From: an uncultured Bacilli bacterium
GTDB taxonomy: Bacteria > Bacillota_I > Bacilli_A > RF39 > UBA660
Length of the DNA stretch: 43,384 bases
Assembly (NCBI GenBank): GCA_944359735.1
Contig: CALVTA010000001.1
Span: 1-43,384 of the forward strand
Direction of reading: 5' to 3'
Shown here: piece after piece, positions 17,175-25,681 of the stretch
How the letters are laid out: each line of letters starts with the position of its first letter
Numbering within the stretch: position 1 is the first letter of the stretch
Position numbers and translations under genes: made by a program
Notes under the pieces: generated by a model
Told to the model about the DNA's origin: nothing
Database searches by the model: none
Seen by the model: the letters and a program-made list of their open reading frames with translations, nothing else

Positions 17175-17504
17175 ATGAATGATAATTATTTGATACCTGC
17201 TAATACCAAAAGTGGTAGTCTTATTCTTGGTATTTTTAAACCTTTTGATTTAATTTTGTTAGGAACTGGAGTTTTGTTTTCTTTAATTCTTTTGATGTCT
17301 CTTTCTATGAATTATACTTGGCAAGTTATACTTGTTGTTACTCCAGGTTTACTTAGTGCTTTTCTTGTTATTCCAATTCCTAATTATCATAATGTTTTAA
17401 CTATAATTATAGAATGTTATAATTTCTTTACTAATAGAAGAAGTTATATTTGGAAAGGTTGGTGTGTTAAAGATGTCAAAGATGTCAAGAAGAGTAGTAA
17501 GTAG
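17175..17504 (+). CDS. VirB3/PrgI-like small membrane protein
   Basis: The protein of 109 residues has a short cytoplasmic start, two helices (about 27-46 and 50-70) and a tail containing NRRSYIWKGW, similar to the end of PrgI/TcpE-type subunits (a conserved Arg-rich patch and an aromatic Lys-Gly motif). VirB3 and PrgI anchor the VirB4 ATPase to the membrane and their genes almost always precede virB4, as here. It overlaps the next gene. The family choice between VirB3, TrbD and PrgI is not settled by sequence alone. Confidence 0.65.
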   Translation: MNDNYLIPANTKSGSLILGIFKPFDLILLGTGVLFSLILLMSLSMNYTWQVILVVTPGLLSAFLVIPIPNYHNVLTIIIECYNFFTNRRSYIWKGWCVKDVKDVKKSSK

Positions 17505-18033
17505 TCAATATTCTGAAGATTGGTTGCCTATTACAGGTATTCAAAATGGTTACATTATTTGTGAAGGTAAACAAAAAGTTACAGGTGTTAAGATTACTCC
17601 TCGTAATATATTTATTCTTGATCAACAATCTCAAGATAATGTTTTAATTAGTCTTAAAAATTTTTATAATATGATTGATTTTGAGTTTTGGTTAGTTGTT
17701 GCTGATAGACCTGTTGATATATCTGTTTATATGTCACAATTGCAACTCTTATATAATGATTCTGCTTCGCCTGCTATTCGTAAACTTATTTTACAAGATA
17801 TTGATAAAGGTAATACTTTTATGAATAATAATATTGTTGATACTGAATACTTTATTTTATTTAAAGATACTAGTGAAGATGTGCTTCAAAAAAGAGTTAG
17901 ACTTCTTATTAATGGACTTGCTAGTTGTGGTTTAAATGCAGCGCAGGTTAGTAATGATGATTTGAGAATAATTATGGAAAATTTCCTAAATGGAGGAGTT
18001 TCTACTGAATTTGGGACGGTGATGCCAGTATGA
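17473..18033 (+). CDS. Separate N-terminal domain of VirB4
   Basis: The gene overlaps its neighbours on both sides. Starts at GTG 17464, ATG 17473 and ATG 17482 are possible; I use 17473. The sequence 'SEDWLPITGIQNGYIICEGKQKVTGVKITPRNIF' is the opening strand pattern of VirB4/TraC-like proteins (a 'FLPIKDIKDGIVI...' start). The stretch that follows (FWLVVADRPVDISVYMSQL) also fits the VirB4 N-terminal domain. No ATPase motif is present. The ATPase part is encoded by the next gene, reached through an ATGA stop/start overlap. Together the two have about 780 residues, the length of an intact VirB4. This looks like a stable gene split rather than a fresh frameshift, because each half has its own start and the overlap is in coupling form. 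Confidence 0.7.
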   Translation: MSKMSRRVVSSQYSEDWLPITGIQNGYIICEGKQKVTGVKITPRNIFILDQQSQDNVLISLKNFYNMIDFEFWLVVADRPVDISVYMSQLQLLYNDSASPAIRKLILQDIDKGNTFMNNNIVDTEYFILFKDTSEDVLQKRVRLLINGLASCGLNAAQVSNDDLRIIMENFLNGGVSTEFGTVMPV

Positions 18034-19820
18034 GTATAAGTATTAAAAGCCAATTAGCACCTAAGGGATTACATTTTAATCCAAGTGATTTCTTTATTAG
18101 TGATAAGTATGCAACTATTCTTTCTGTTATTTCTTATCCGCGATATATTTCTCCTGGGTATTTATCAACTCTAACATCTATGAGTGGTATTAAAATTGTT
18201 ATAAAGCATATACCTGTTCCTTTTTCTACTATGTCTAAAATGATTAATAGACAAATTGCTGATTTGAGAGAAAAATATAGACAAGAAAAAGATCAAACTG
18301 CTAAAGAGAGAATTAGACAAGATGCTGAAAGTCTCGAATATTTTGTTTCGATGCTTGCTTCAAGTCAATCTAGAATTTTTGATTTTCAAATGCATATTAT
18401 GATAAATGCTGATACTAAAGAAGATCTTGAATTGAAAAAGGTTAATGTTAAGAATTATTTAGATGCTATGGAACTTAGAGCGGTTTCACTTAGGTTTGAA
18501 CAAGAGAAGGTTTTAAAAAGTATTTTACCAATATTTCCTAGTCAAGATATAGAAGAAAGGATTGGTACTCCTATTCCAACTCCTACTATTGCTGCTATGT
18601 ATCCTTTTATCTTTGATAGTATTAAAGATCCTGGTCTTTCTGTTTTGCTCGGTGTTGATTTTTCAGGTGGGGTTATTTTGTTTAATCAATTTCTTTATCA
18701 AACAAGAAAAGAAAATAATAGAAATAATGCTAATATGATTATACTTGGTACATCTGGATCTGGTAAATCAACTGCTGCTAAACTTTTGCTTAGATCTCAT
18801 ATTAGAAATGGTTGTCAGATAGTAGCGATCGATCCTGAAAATGAGTTAGAAGAGATGACGAAAACTTTTGGAGGAGATATCATTGATATTGGTAAAGGTG
18901 GAGAATTTGGAATGATTAATCCACTTGAAGTTATTATTGATGCTGATGATGAAGAAATTTCGCAAGGATTAGGTTATACTGTTTTGACTCGAACTTTACA
19001 GTCTCTTAGAGCTTTCATGAAATATTATGATCCATCTATTGAAGAGGATGTTCTTAATATGTTTAGTGAGATTGTTCAAGATACTTATAAACGTTTTGGA
19101 ATAGATTTTAATACTGATTTTTCAAAGTTTACATCAGCAGATTATCCGACTTTTTCTGATGTTTATGCTACTATTAAAGGTAGACTTATGTCTTTGACAG
19201 AACAGACTAGAGAAAAAGATATTATTCAGAGATTAGAGCTTAAAATAAGACCGTTAATAAAAGAATTAAAATTTTATTTTGATGGTAAGACTACTATAAC
19301 TGCAGATAGTGATTTTATGGTCTTTAATATTAAAGAGTTTATGAATTCTGATACTAATATTAGAAATGCTTTATTCTTTAATATTTTAAAATATGCTTGG
19401 GGACTTTGCCTTGATGTTGATGTTAATACAATATTAATGGTTGATGAAGCTCATGTATTACTTGGTACAAATAATGAACAAGGGGCTGATTTCTTAGCTC
19501 AAGTTCAAAGACGTGCTCGTAAATATAATACAGGTACTATTATAATTACTCAGCAGCCTAGTGATTTTTCATCTGCTTCTATTATTACTCAAGGAAAAGC
19601 TATTTTTGATAATTCTTCATATTATTTGGTTATGGGACTTAGAAAACAGGCAGTGGAGGACTTGTCATTACTTATAGATCTAAATGAAAATGAAAAAGAT
19701 AGTATTAAGCGTTATTCTCAAGGAGAAGCACTATTTGTATGTGGTAATAGACGTATGAGAATAAATGTAGTAGTTACTCAAGAAGAACTGGAATCATTTG
19801 GTTCAGGTGGAGGTTTTTAG
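18030..19820 (+). CDS. virB4: VirB4 ATPase, main part (split gene)
   Basis: The product of 596 residues has the VirB4/TraC ATPase core: Walker A GTSGSGKS (240-247), Walker B TILMVDEAHVLLG (about 466-478), and a late motif 'IIITQQPSDF' typical of the family. Residues 1-230 form the rest of the N-terminal region, with a charged helical stretch at about 70-110. VirB4 energises T4SS assembly and, with VirD4, substrate transfer. Its ATG overlaps the TGA of the previous gene by four bases (ATGA at 18030-18033), which implies coupled translation. The usual N-terminal domain is missing from this chain and is supplied by that gene. Confidence 0.9.
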   Translation: MSISIKSQLAPKGLHFNPSDFFISDKYATILSVISYPRYISPGYLSTLTSMSGIKIVIKHIPVPFSTMSKMINRQIADLREKYRQEKDQTAKERIRQDAESLEYFVSMLASSQSRIFDFQMHIMINADTKEDLELKKVNVKNYLDAMELRAVSLRFEQEKVLKSILPIFPSQDIEERIGTPIPTPTIAAMYPFIFDSIKDPGLSVLLGVDFSGGVILFNQFLYQTRKENNRNNANMIILGTSGSGKSTAAKLLLRSHIRNGCQIVAIDPENELEEMTKTFGGDIIDIGKGGEFGMINPLEVIIDADDEEISQGLGYTVLTRTLQSLRAFMKYYDPSIEEDVLNMFSEIVQDTYKRFGIDFNTDFSKFTSADYPTFSDVYATIKGRLMSLTEQTREKDIIQRLELKIRPLIKELKFYFDGKTTITADSDFMVFNIKEFMNSDTNIRNALFFNILKYAWGLCLDVDVNTILMVDEAHVLLGTNNEQGADFLAQVQRRARKYNTGTIIITQQPSDFSSASIITQGKAIFDNSSYYLVMGLRKQAVEDLSLLIDLNENEKDSIKRYSQGEALFVCGNRRMRINVVVTQEELESFGSGGGF

Positions 19821-19854
19821 TATTTAATATTTAAATAGTTGTGGTAAGGTGGTG

Positions 19855-22164
19855 ATGAAAGTGGAAGAAGAAAAAAAAGAAAAAGGGCAGGATAATAATT
19901 CTGGAACTGATAATGCAAATAAGAAAACTAATTCTTCTGATTCATCATTTTTAGGTAAAGCGATAGAGAAATATAGGAGTAATAGAAGGAGTAAAAAAGG
20001 ATTTGATGATGATAGTGGTGATACTACTAATCCTGATATTGATGCTTCTCCTGTAAAAAAAAATATTTCTAATGGTAAAAATGGACTTGAAAGATCTATT
20101 GCTAATAAGGCATTAAATGCTGGAGCTAAAGTTAGTCCAACTTTACGAACTTTAAAAACTGTTAATAATATTAAAAATGGAATTAATGGAGTTAGAACTA
20201 GAAGAAATATGACAGGGGCTGCTCCTTCAGGGGGATCCGTTGGTGGTCTTTTGCGTGATGATAATAATGATAATAAAGAAGTTGATAGAACTAACAATGT
20301 AGGTGATGTTACTTCTTCAGATAATGTTGTTAATGAAGATTCTAGTAGTGAAGGCGGTAATTTTTTAAGTTCTCTATTAGGAGGTAAAAAAAGTAAAGGT
20401 TTAGCTGGTTCTTTTAATATTTTTGGAAGATTTTCAATTAAAAGTAAAATTTTTTCGGTTATACTTGGAGTTTTTGTTTCTTTGTTTATAATTTTACTTC
20501 CCGTTATTTTAATTGTTCTTGTATTTAGTCCTCTTTTGGGACAAAGTGAAGCTTCTGCTAATGAAGGAGATGTATCATATGATGCAGGACAATCTGCTTA
20601 TTATCAAAGAGTTGAGGATGTAAAAAAAAGTTATTCTGAAGAAGAAAAAGAATTTTCGGAAATAGTCATTACTGCTGCTTTTACAGTATTACAGGTAAAT
20701 GTTCCATCTTTTACTTTTGCTGATATGACAGAGTCACGAATTAGAGAGGTTGCTGATTTAATGCTTGAAGAATCTGAAAATGAAGATGGTACTATTACGT
20801 ATACGGCTAAAGGTGAAGATGATGTCAAAGAAGCATTAGCTGCTTATTTTAAAAGTATTGATTCTAGCCTAAGTGATGATACATGTAAAAGAATGGCTGA
20901 TGATGTATTTAGTTATGTTGAAGCTTATCAAGAATTTACAAGTGATGAAGAACAATCTAGTAATGTTGCATCTTCATGTGAGGGTAATTCATATTGGTGG
21001 CCAATTGGTAGTATTGATACTACTACATCAAATGGAGTTACTTTTGCTAGTGGTGATCCAGAGCCTTCTTCATTAACTGCTTATTTTGCTGGTGCGGATA
21101 GTGTTCATAGAGGTAATCATGGAGCGATTGATATTTCTACTAGTAGTGGTGTAGGTGTTACTAATGTAATTGCTGCTCAATCTGGTACAGTTATATATCC
21201 TACTAGTGATGATCAAACAAGGTATGATGATAATGGTAGTCTTAATAATAGCGATGGTGGAGGTTATGGTAATTATGTTATTATAGAACATTCTGATGGT
21301 AATTATACTTACTATGCACATATGGCTAAAAATAGTATTACTGTTAGAGCGGGTGATACGGTTAGACAAGGACAAGTTATCGGTAAAATGGGACATTCTG
21401 GTAGATCAACAGGGGCACATTTACATTTTGAAGTTAGAGTTGGTGGTAATACTAGTGCTAATAAAGTAGATCCACTTGATTATGTTAGTATTGATGATCC
21501 TAGATCTGGATGTGCTGATTTTTCTCTAACAAGTACTTCTCTTTCAAAACAGGAATTTATCTCTAAGATGGAGGCATATTGTACTAGTAGTGGTAATAGT
21601 GACTTTTGTACTAATTTTGCTGATCATGCGGCTGAAATTTATGATGTATCAATAGATTCAGGTGTTAATCCCGAACTTGTTGTTGTAACAGCAGGAACTG
21701 AACAAAATTGGGCTAAATGTCAGGATCTTTATAATTATTGGGGGATTGATATTTCAAATGGTCAAGGTTGTTATGATGGTCCTATTTTAAGATCTCTTGC
21801 TGATGGAATTCGTGAATATGCTTCTACATTAGATAACTATCAACCTGGTGGTAGTAATGCTGCTTTAATAGAATCACGAAATCAAGAAAGAGAAGCGGCA
21901 GGATGTGATCCAGCAGGACATGGTCCTCCAGGGACTTTAGCAGGAATGCAGTCTGTATATTCTTGGCTTGGTGATTATCGTTATAATCCTGGTGATTCAG
22001 GTTTGGGTGGATGTTATTATTTAAACGTAATGTATGGTGAAGACTATTGTAGTAGAGTTCCATCTGGTAGTGATGTTCCTACTACGGTATGTGAACAGAA
22101 TGATTATACTAAATGGCAAATTGAGAAAAAAGTGTATCTTAGAAAGGCTATATTTGGTTTATAG
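19855..22164 (+). CDS. Membrane-anchored peptidoglycan hydrolase: M23 peptidase plus glucosaminidase-like domain
   Basis: ATG 19855 is preferred; GTG at 19849, 19852 or 19861 are alternatives near the RBS AAGGTGG. Residues 1-195 are charged, low-complexity and cytoplasmic; a helix at about 202-226 crosses the membrane. Outside lies a helical region, then an M23 (LytM) domain with GNHGAID, a GYGNYVIIEH strand and the Zn motif GAHLHFEV (about 420-550). The last 200 residues contain 'INPELVV'-like SGVNPELVVVTAGTEQNW and NYWGI, similar to GH73/lysozyme-type cell-wall domains, with several Cys. It should open peptidoglycan for the apparatus, the role of VirB1, TcpG or CwlT in other T4SS. The glucosaminidase assignment is weaker than the M23 one. 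Confidence 0.78.
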   Translation: MKVEEEKKEKGQDNNSGTDNANKKTNSSDSSFLGKAIEKYRSNRRSKKGFDDDSGDTTNPDIDASPVKKNISNGKNGLERSIANKALNAGAKVSPTLRTLKTVNNIKNGINGVRTRRNMTGAAPSGGSVGGLLRDDNNDNKEVDRTNNVGDVTSSDNVVNEDSSSEGGNFLSSLLGGKKSKGLAGSFNIFGRFSIKSKIFSVILGVFVSLFIILLPVILIVLVFSPLLGQSEASANEGDVSYDAGQSAYYQRVEDVKKSYSEEEKEFSEIVITAAFTVLQVNVPSFTFADMTESRIREVADLMLEESENEDGTITYTAKGEDDVKEALAAYFKSIDSSLSDDTCKRMADDVFSYVEAYQEFTSDEEQSSNVASSCEGNSYWWPIGSIDTTTSNGVTFASGDPEPSSLTAYFAGADSVHRGNHGAIDISTSSGVGVTNVIAAQSGTVIYPTSDDQTRYDDNGSLNNSDGGGYGNYVIIEHSDGNYTYYAHMAKNSITVRAGDTVRQGQVIGKMGHSGRSTGAHLHFEVRVGGNTSANKVDPLDYVSIDDPRSGCADFSLTSTSLSKQEFISKMEAYCTSSGNSDFCTNFADHAAEIYDVSIDSGVNPELVVVTAGTEQNWAKCQDLYNYWGIDISNGQGCYDGPILRSLADGIREYASTLDNYQPGGSNAALIESRNQEREAAGCDPAGHGPPGTLAGMQSVYSWLGDYRYNPGDSGLGGCYYLNVMYGEDYCSRVPSGSDVPTTVCEQNDYTKWQIEKKVYLRKAIFGL

Positions 22165-22257
22165 GAGACCAACTATGAATAGTTAATAGTTATTTTGAAA
22201 AAATATTAAATATACTATAAAAAAATTAGAGAGAAATACAAAAGAAGGAATGTGATA

Positions 22258-22308
22258 ATATACTAGTCAGTATTAAATACAAAATCTCTCTTGTAACTGA
22301 CTATATAT
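22258..22308 (+). repeat. Inverted repeat in the leader of the VirB8-like pair
   Basis: The arms 22258-22271 and 22296-22308 pair over 13 bp with one bulged C (core TAGTCAGT / ACTGACTA) around a 24-base loop. The hairpin ends 15 bases before the ATG at 22324, next to the RBS AAGGGG, and has no T-run. It may act in translation control or as an operator. AGAGAGA just upstream of the stem (within 22229-22237) and TCTCTCT in the loop can also pair, so two folds are possible. Confidence 0.55.
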
Positions 22309-22323
22309 ATCATACAAGGGGTT

Positions 22324-22851
22324 ATGAATAAAACAGAAAAAGTTGAAATTACGATAGTTGTTATATTAATAGTATTTTTTTGTGGTACTCTGATCTATTC
22401 TAAAGTTGTTCAGAAAAATGTAGATGATAATAAAATTGATACTACTGTTTTTGCCTTAAATGATGTAAATAGGTTTTTCTCTATTGATTCATCTATTTCC
22501 AAATATGTATCTTATGTATCTAATAAAGATGTTGATAATATTATTAAAGTTTTAGATAAAAATTATAAAGAAAATAATAATATTTCTAGTAGTAATGTTT
22601 TTGATTTTGTTGGTAATTATAATATAGGTTATATTAGTAGTACTAGAGAGATATATCAAGTTAGTTCTAATAATAATATTTATAAATATTATGCTAAAGT
22701 AAGATTATTAGAGGAAACTTTTGATTCTTCTACTTTTATAGATAATGCTTATTTTGAGGTTACTATTAATGAAAATGAACTTACGTTTGCAATTGCGCCG
22801 ATTAGTGAAATTGTATATATGAATAAAATAAAGGAGGCTACTAATGGTTAA
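22324..22851 (+). CDS. Single-helix extracellular protein, possible VirB8/TcpC-like subunit
   Basis: The protein of 175 residues has one helix at about 9-28 and an external domain. The domain opens with alternating helices (FFSIDSSISKYVSYVSNKDVDNIIKVLD) and ends in beta strands (YYAKVRLLEETF, YFEVTINENELTFAIAPI). That helix-then-curved-sheet order, with a helix where 'how many residues per cycle' spacing suits a cone, resembles the NTF2-like fold of VirB8/TcpC. There is no sequence motif to prove it. The RBS AAGGGG precedes the ATG. Its end overlaps the next gene by 8 bp, so the two are likely to be made together. The function is inferred from topology and position. Confidence 0.5.
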   Translation: MNKTEKVEITIVVILIVFFCGTLIYSKVVQKNVDDNKIDTTVFALNDVNRFFSIDSSISKYVSYVSNKDVDNIIKVLDKNYKENNNISSSNVFDFVGNYNIGYISSTREIYQVSSNNNIYKYYAKVRLLEETFDSSTFIDNAYFEVTINENELTFAIAPISEIVYMNKIKEATNG

Positions 22852-23302
22852 AACTTTTAAAATAATAATATTTATTTTGTTAGTAGTTTTGTTTAGTTTT
22901 CTGATCTTTAGGAATTTTAGAAATGTTGATGAAGTGGTAAGGATGTTACCTACAGTGGAAGAATTAGATAAATATAATTCTGTTTCTATTAAGAATGAGG
23001 CTAATATATATGAACTTAAAGATATTAGTGACAAACAATTAATTACAATTTACTATACAGATTTTAAAAATGAAGTTTTTAATTATCCAGAAGAAATTTA
23101 TCAAAAAATAAGAAATAAGGATGAAATAACTTATGAGATATTTAGTAATTTTAGAAATGAATTAATTAATAATTATTATACTAATAAGGTTGAAGATTAT
23201 AAAATTGTTGATCAAGAATATACAATTGAGAATAATTATAATCAAAAAATAATTTTTTATGTGGATTCAGTTTTAAATTATGAAATTAAACTAATATTAT
23301 AA
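22844..23302 (+). CDS. Second single-helix extracellular protein, possible VirB8-like subunit
   Basis: The protein of 152 residues has a helix at about 5-22 and an external domain with 'DISDKQLITIYYTDFKNEVF', then NYPEEIYQKI. In low-GC Bacillota T4SS loci, NTF2-like proteins often carry a similar 'YFNDFKN.A..NPEKAY..LD' segment, where a helix begins the domain. The end of the protein is beta-rich (KIIFYVDSVLNYEIKLIL). The RBS is AAGGAGG, inside the end of the previous gene. The topology matches the previous protein although the sequences differ, so they may form a hetero-oligomer. This is inference. Confidence 0.5.
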   Translation: MVKTFKIIIFILLVVLFSFLIFRNFRNVDEVVRMLPTVEELDKYNSVSIKNEANIYELKDISDKQLITIYYTDFKNEVFNYPEEIYQKIRNKDEITYEIFSNFRNELINNYYTNKVEDYKIVDQEYTIENNYNQKIIFYVDSVLNYEIKLIL

Positions 23303-23308
23303 AATTTG

Positions 23309-23337
23309 TTTTCAAATTAGAAAAATACTGGTATAAT
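23309..23337 (+). promoter_or_regulatory. Promoter before the VirD4-type gene
   Basis: TTTTCA (23309-23314), 17 bases, TATAAT (23332-23337), with TG at the extended -10 position (TGGTATAAT). It would let the coupling protein be expressed apart from the genes upstream. Confidence 0.6.
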
Positions 23338-23366
23338 AAGCGTAGATTTTGAAATGAGGGATTTTC

Positions 23367-25559
23367 ATGAAGTTAAAGTTTAGAGCTGATAAAGATGATG
23401 TTATGATATTTGCTGTTTTTGCTTTGTTTTTACTTTATATTGTAGCGATTGGTATTGTTAATTTAAATTCTTTTGCAACTGAAGGATATTTTAGTGGTCT
23501 TAATCCTTTTCCGGCATTTACACCTAAGTTTTTATGGATGACTTTAATTATTTATTTTGTATCGTTAATAGGAATGTTTGTTAGTGTAAAATCTTATTTT
23601 TTTGAAGTAGAAAAAGGTTTTGGTTTTACTACTGAAAAGAAAGATAAAGGATATTCTAGGTGGGCTAAGGATAAAGAGATTAAACAAGAACTTACTATGG
23701 TTACTCCACAACAAGAAACTAGTAATGCAGCAGGTGTTCCTTTGATTTTGAAAGATAATGAAGCTTGGGTTGATAATGGTGAATATCATACTTTAGTTAT
23801 TGGTTCTACTGGTTCTGGTAAGACACAAACTGTTATTAAGCCTACTGTTAAATTACTTGCTAAAGCAGGAGAATCAATGATTATTACCGATCCTAAGGGT
23901 GAGATTTATGAAGCGACTGCTAATATGCTTAAAAGTAAAGGATATGATGTTCAAATATTAAATTTCCGTGATCCTCAAAATGGTAGTAGTTGGAATCCAT
24001 TGTCTTTACCTTATAGAATGTATAAGAGTGGTAATCAGGATAAGGCTATTGAGTTATTAGATGATTTAGCTTTAAATATTCTTTATGATGAGTCTAGTAA
24101 TAATAGTGACCCATTTTGGGAGAAAACTTCTGCTGATTATTTTTCAGGTGTAGCATTAGGACTTTTTGAAGATGCTAAAGAAGATGAAATTAATATTAAT
24201 AGTATTAGTTTAATGACTACAGTAGGGGAAGAGAAGTTTGGTGGTACTACTTATATTAAGGAATATTTCTCTTTTAAAGATCCAGCAGGGGCTGCTTCTA
24301 TTAATGCATCTAGTACAATTAATGCTCCAACTGATACAAAGGGATCAATTTTATCTGTGTTTAGACAGAAGATTAAATTATTTGCATCACGTGAGAATTT
24401 ATCAGAGATGTTAAGTCATAACAATATTGATCTTGCTGATATTGGTAAGCGTAAGACAGCTTTATTTATCGTGGTTCAAGATGAAAAGAAAACTTATCAC
24501 TCCCTTGTTACAATTCTTTTAAAGCAATGTTATGAAACTTTAATAGATGTAGCTCAAGAAAATGGTGGTGAACTTCCTGTTAGAACAAACTTCTTACTAG
24601 ATGAGTTTGCAAATATGCCACCTTTAAAGGATGTTACAACTATGATTACAGCAGCTCGTTCTCGTAAGATTAGATTTACAATGATTATTCAAAACTATGC
24701 ACAATTAAATCAAGTATATGGTAAAGAAAATGCTGAAACTATTCGTGGTAACTGTGGTAATATTATTTATTTGATTTCAGCTGAACTTGCAGCATTAGAA
24801 GAAATTTCTAAAATGTGTGGTGAGGTTAAATCTAAGGATAATGATAAAACTGCTAGTACTCCTCTTGTTACAGTTTCTGATTTGCAAAGAATGAAGCAAT
24901 TTGAAGTTATTGTTTTAAGAATGAGACAACAGCCTTTTAAGACTAAATTTACGCCAGATTTTAAACTTAATTGGGGTAAAGATTATCCTAAAGCTACATA
25001 TCCAGTTAGGGATAAAATACCTGTTCATACTTTTGATATAAAGACTTTTGTTAAAGAAAAGAAAAAAGAAAAGTTGCTTGAAATGATGAATAGTTCTAAT
25101 CCTAATGGAGGTAATACTTCGTCTGGATCTGGATTTGTTCCTCCTAATTTATTTGGAATAGGTGCTGGAAATAGTAATAATCAGGGATTTTCTAATCCTA
25201 TGTTTACGGGTAATAATAATGGTCCAATGTCAATGCCTTCTGATATGCCAGGAATGATGCCTAATTTTAATCCAGATTTATCAAAAAATAATATTCAACC
25301 TAAGAAACCAACATTTGATGTTGATGAGTTGGTTAAGAAGATTGATGCTAAAATTGCTGAACTTGAAAAAGAAGAACAAATGAATAAGCAAAAACATCAG
25401 GAAACTCTTGTTAAACCTTTAGAAGATTCTTCTGTTAAAGAAGTTGTGGATAATAAGAAAGAAGATCCTGTTGTTAAAGAACAGCCTAAAAAAGAAGTTA
25501 ATTTAAGTTTAGATGATGATGACGATGATGATTTCTTTGATGATTTTTTCGATGAATAA
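23367..25559 (+). CDS. virD4: VirD4/TraG-type coupling ATPase
   Basis: Two N-terminal helices (about 12-32 and 56-76) anchor a TraG/VirD4 ATPase. Walker A is GSTGSGKT (about 147-154), Walker B FLLDEFANMPP (about 408-418), and the sequences MIITDPKGEIYE and RFTMIIQNYAQL are family-typical. Coupling proteins bring substrates to the T4SS channel. After the ATPase core (about residue 570) comes a Gly/Asn/Met/Pro-rich linker and a Lys/Glu helix. The chain ends in a very acidic tail of alternating Asp and Phe. Such tails can bind basic partners. The gene has its own promoter and is the last of the secretion locus. No relaxase gene lies beside it, unlike in most conjugative elements. Confidence 0.92.
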   Translation: MKLKFRADKDDVMIFAVFALFLLYIVAIGIVNLNSFATEGYFSGLNPFPAFTPKFLWMTLIIYFVSLIGMFVSVKSYFFEVEKGFGFTTEKKDKGYSRWAKDKEIKQELTMVTPQQETSNAAGVPLILKDNEAWVDNGEYHTLVIGSTGSGKTQTVIKPTVKLLAKAGESMIITDPKGEIYEATANMLKSKGYDVQILNFRDPQNGSSWNPLSLPYRMYKSGNQDKAIELLDDLALNILYDESSNNSDPFWEKTSADYFSGVALGLFEDAKEDEININSISLMTTVGEEKFGGTTYIKEYFSFKDPAGAASINASSTINAPTDTKGSILSVFRQKIKLFASRENLSEMLSHNNIDLADIGKRKTALFIVVQDEKKTYHSLVTILLKQCYETLIDVAQENGGELPVRTNFLLDEFANMPPLKDVTTMITAARSRKIRFTMIIQNYAQLNQVYGKENAETIRGNCGNIIYLISAELAALEEISKMCGEVKSKDNDKTASTPLVTVSDLQRMKQFEVIVLRMRQQPFKTKFTPDFKLNWGKDYPKATYPVRDKIPVHTFDIKTFVKEKKKEKLLEMMNSSNPNGGNTSSGSGFVPPNLFGIGAGNSNNQGFSNPMFTGNNNGPMSMPSDMPGMMPNFNPDLSKNNIQPKKPTFDVDELVKKIDAKIAELEKEEQMNKQKHQETLVKPLEDSSVKEVVDNKKEDPVVKEQPKKEVNLSLDDDDDDDFFDDFFDE

Positions 25560-25681
25560 AAATTTGGCATGAATTTTCTAAAAAATTAAGGATCAAACTT
25601 ATAATGATGTGAAATCTATTTAGAAGACATCAAATAAAAAATAGTCTTTGAAATTAAAAATTAAGGACGAACGAAGTGAGG

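Noticed and set aside
20873..21076. Open frame inside the M23 hydrolase gene on the same strand, and many - strand open frames under the secretion genes (for example 19824-20297)
   Set aside because: They lack RBS sites, encode Ile/Asn/Ser-rich or Leu/Val-rich low-complexity sequence, and mirror the AT-rich codons of the gene opposite.
331..25559. Reading the locus as a complete integrative conjugative element
   Set aside because: No relaxase, integrase, origin of transfer or flanking direct repeats can be seen in the window.
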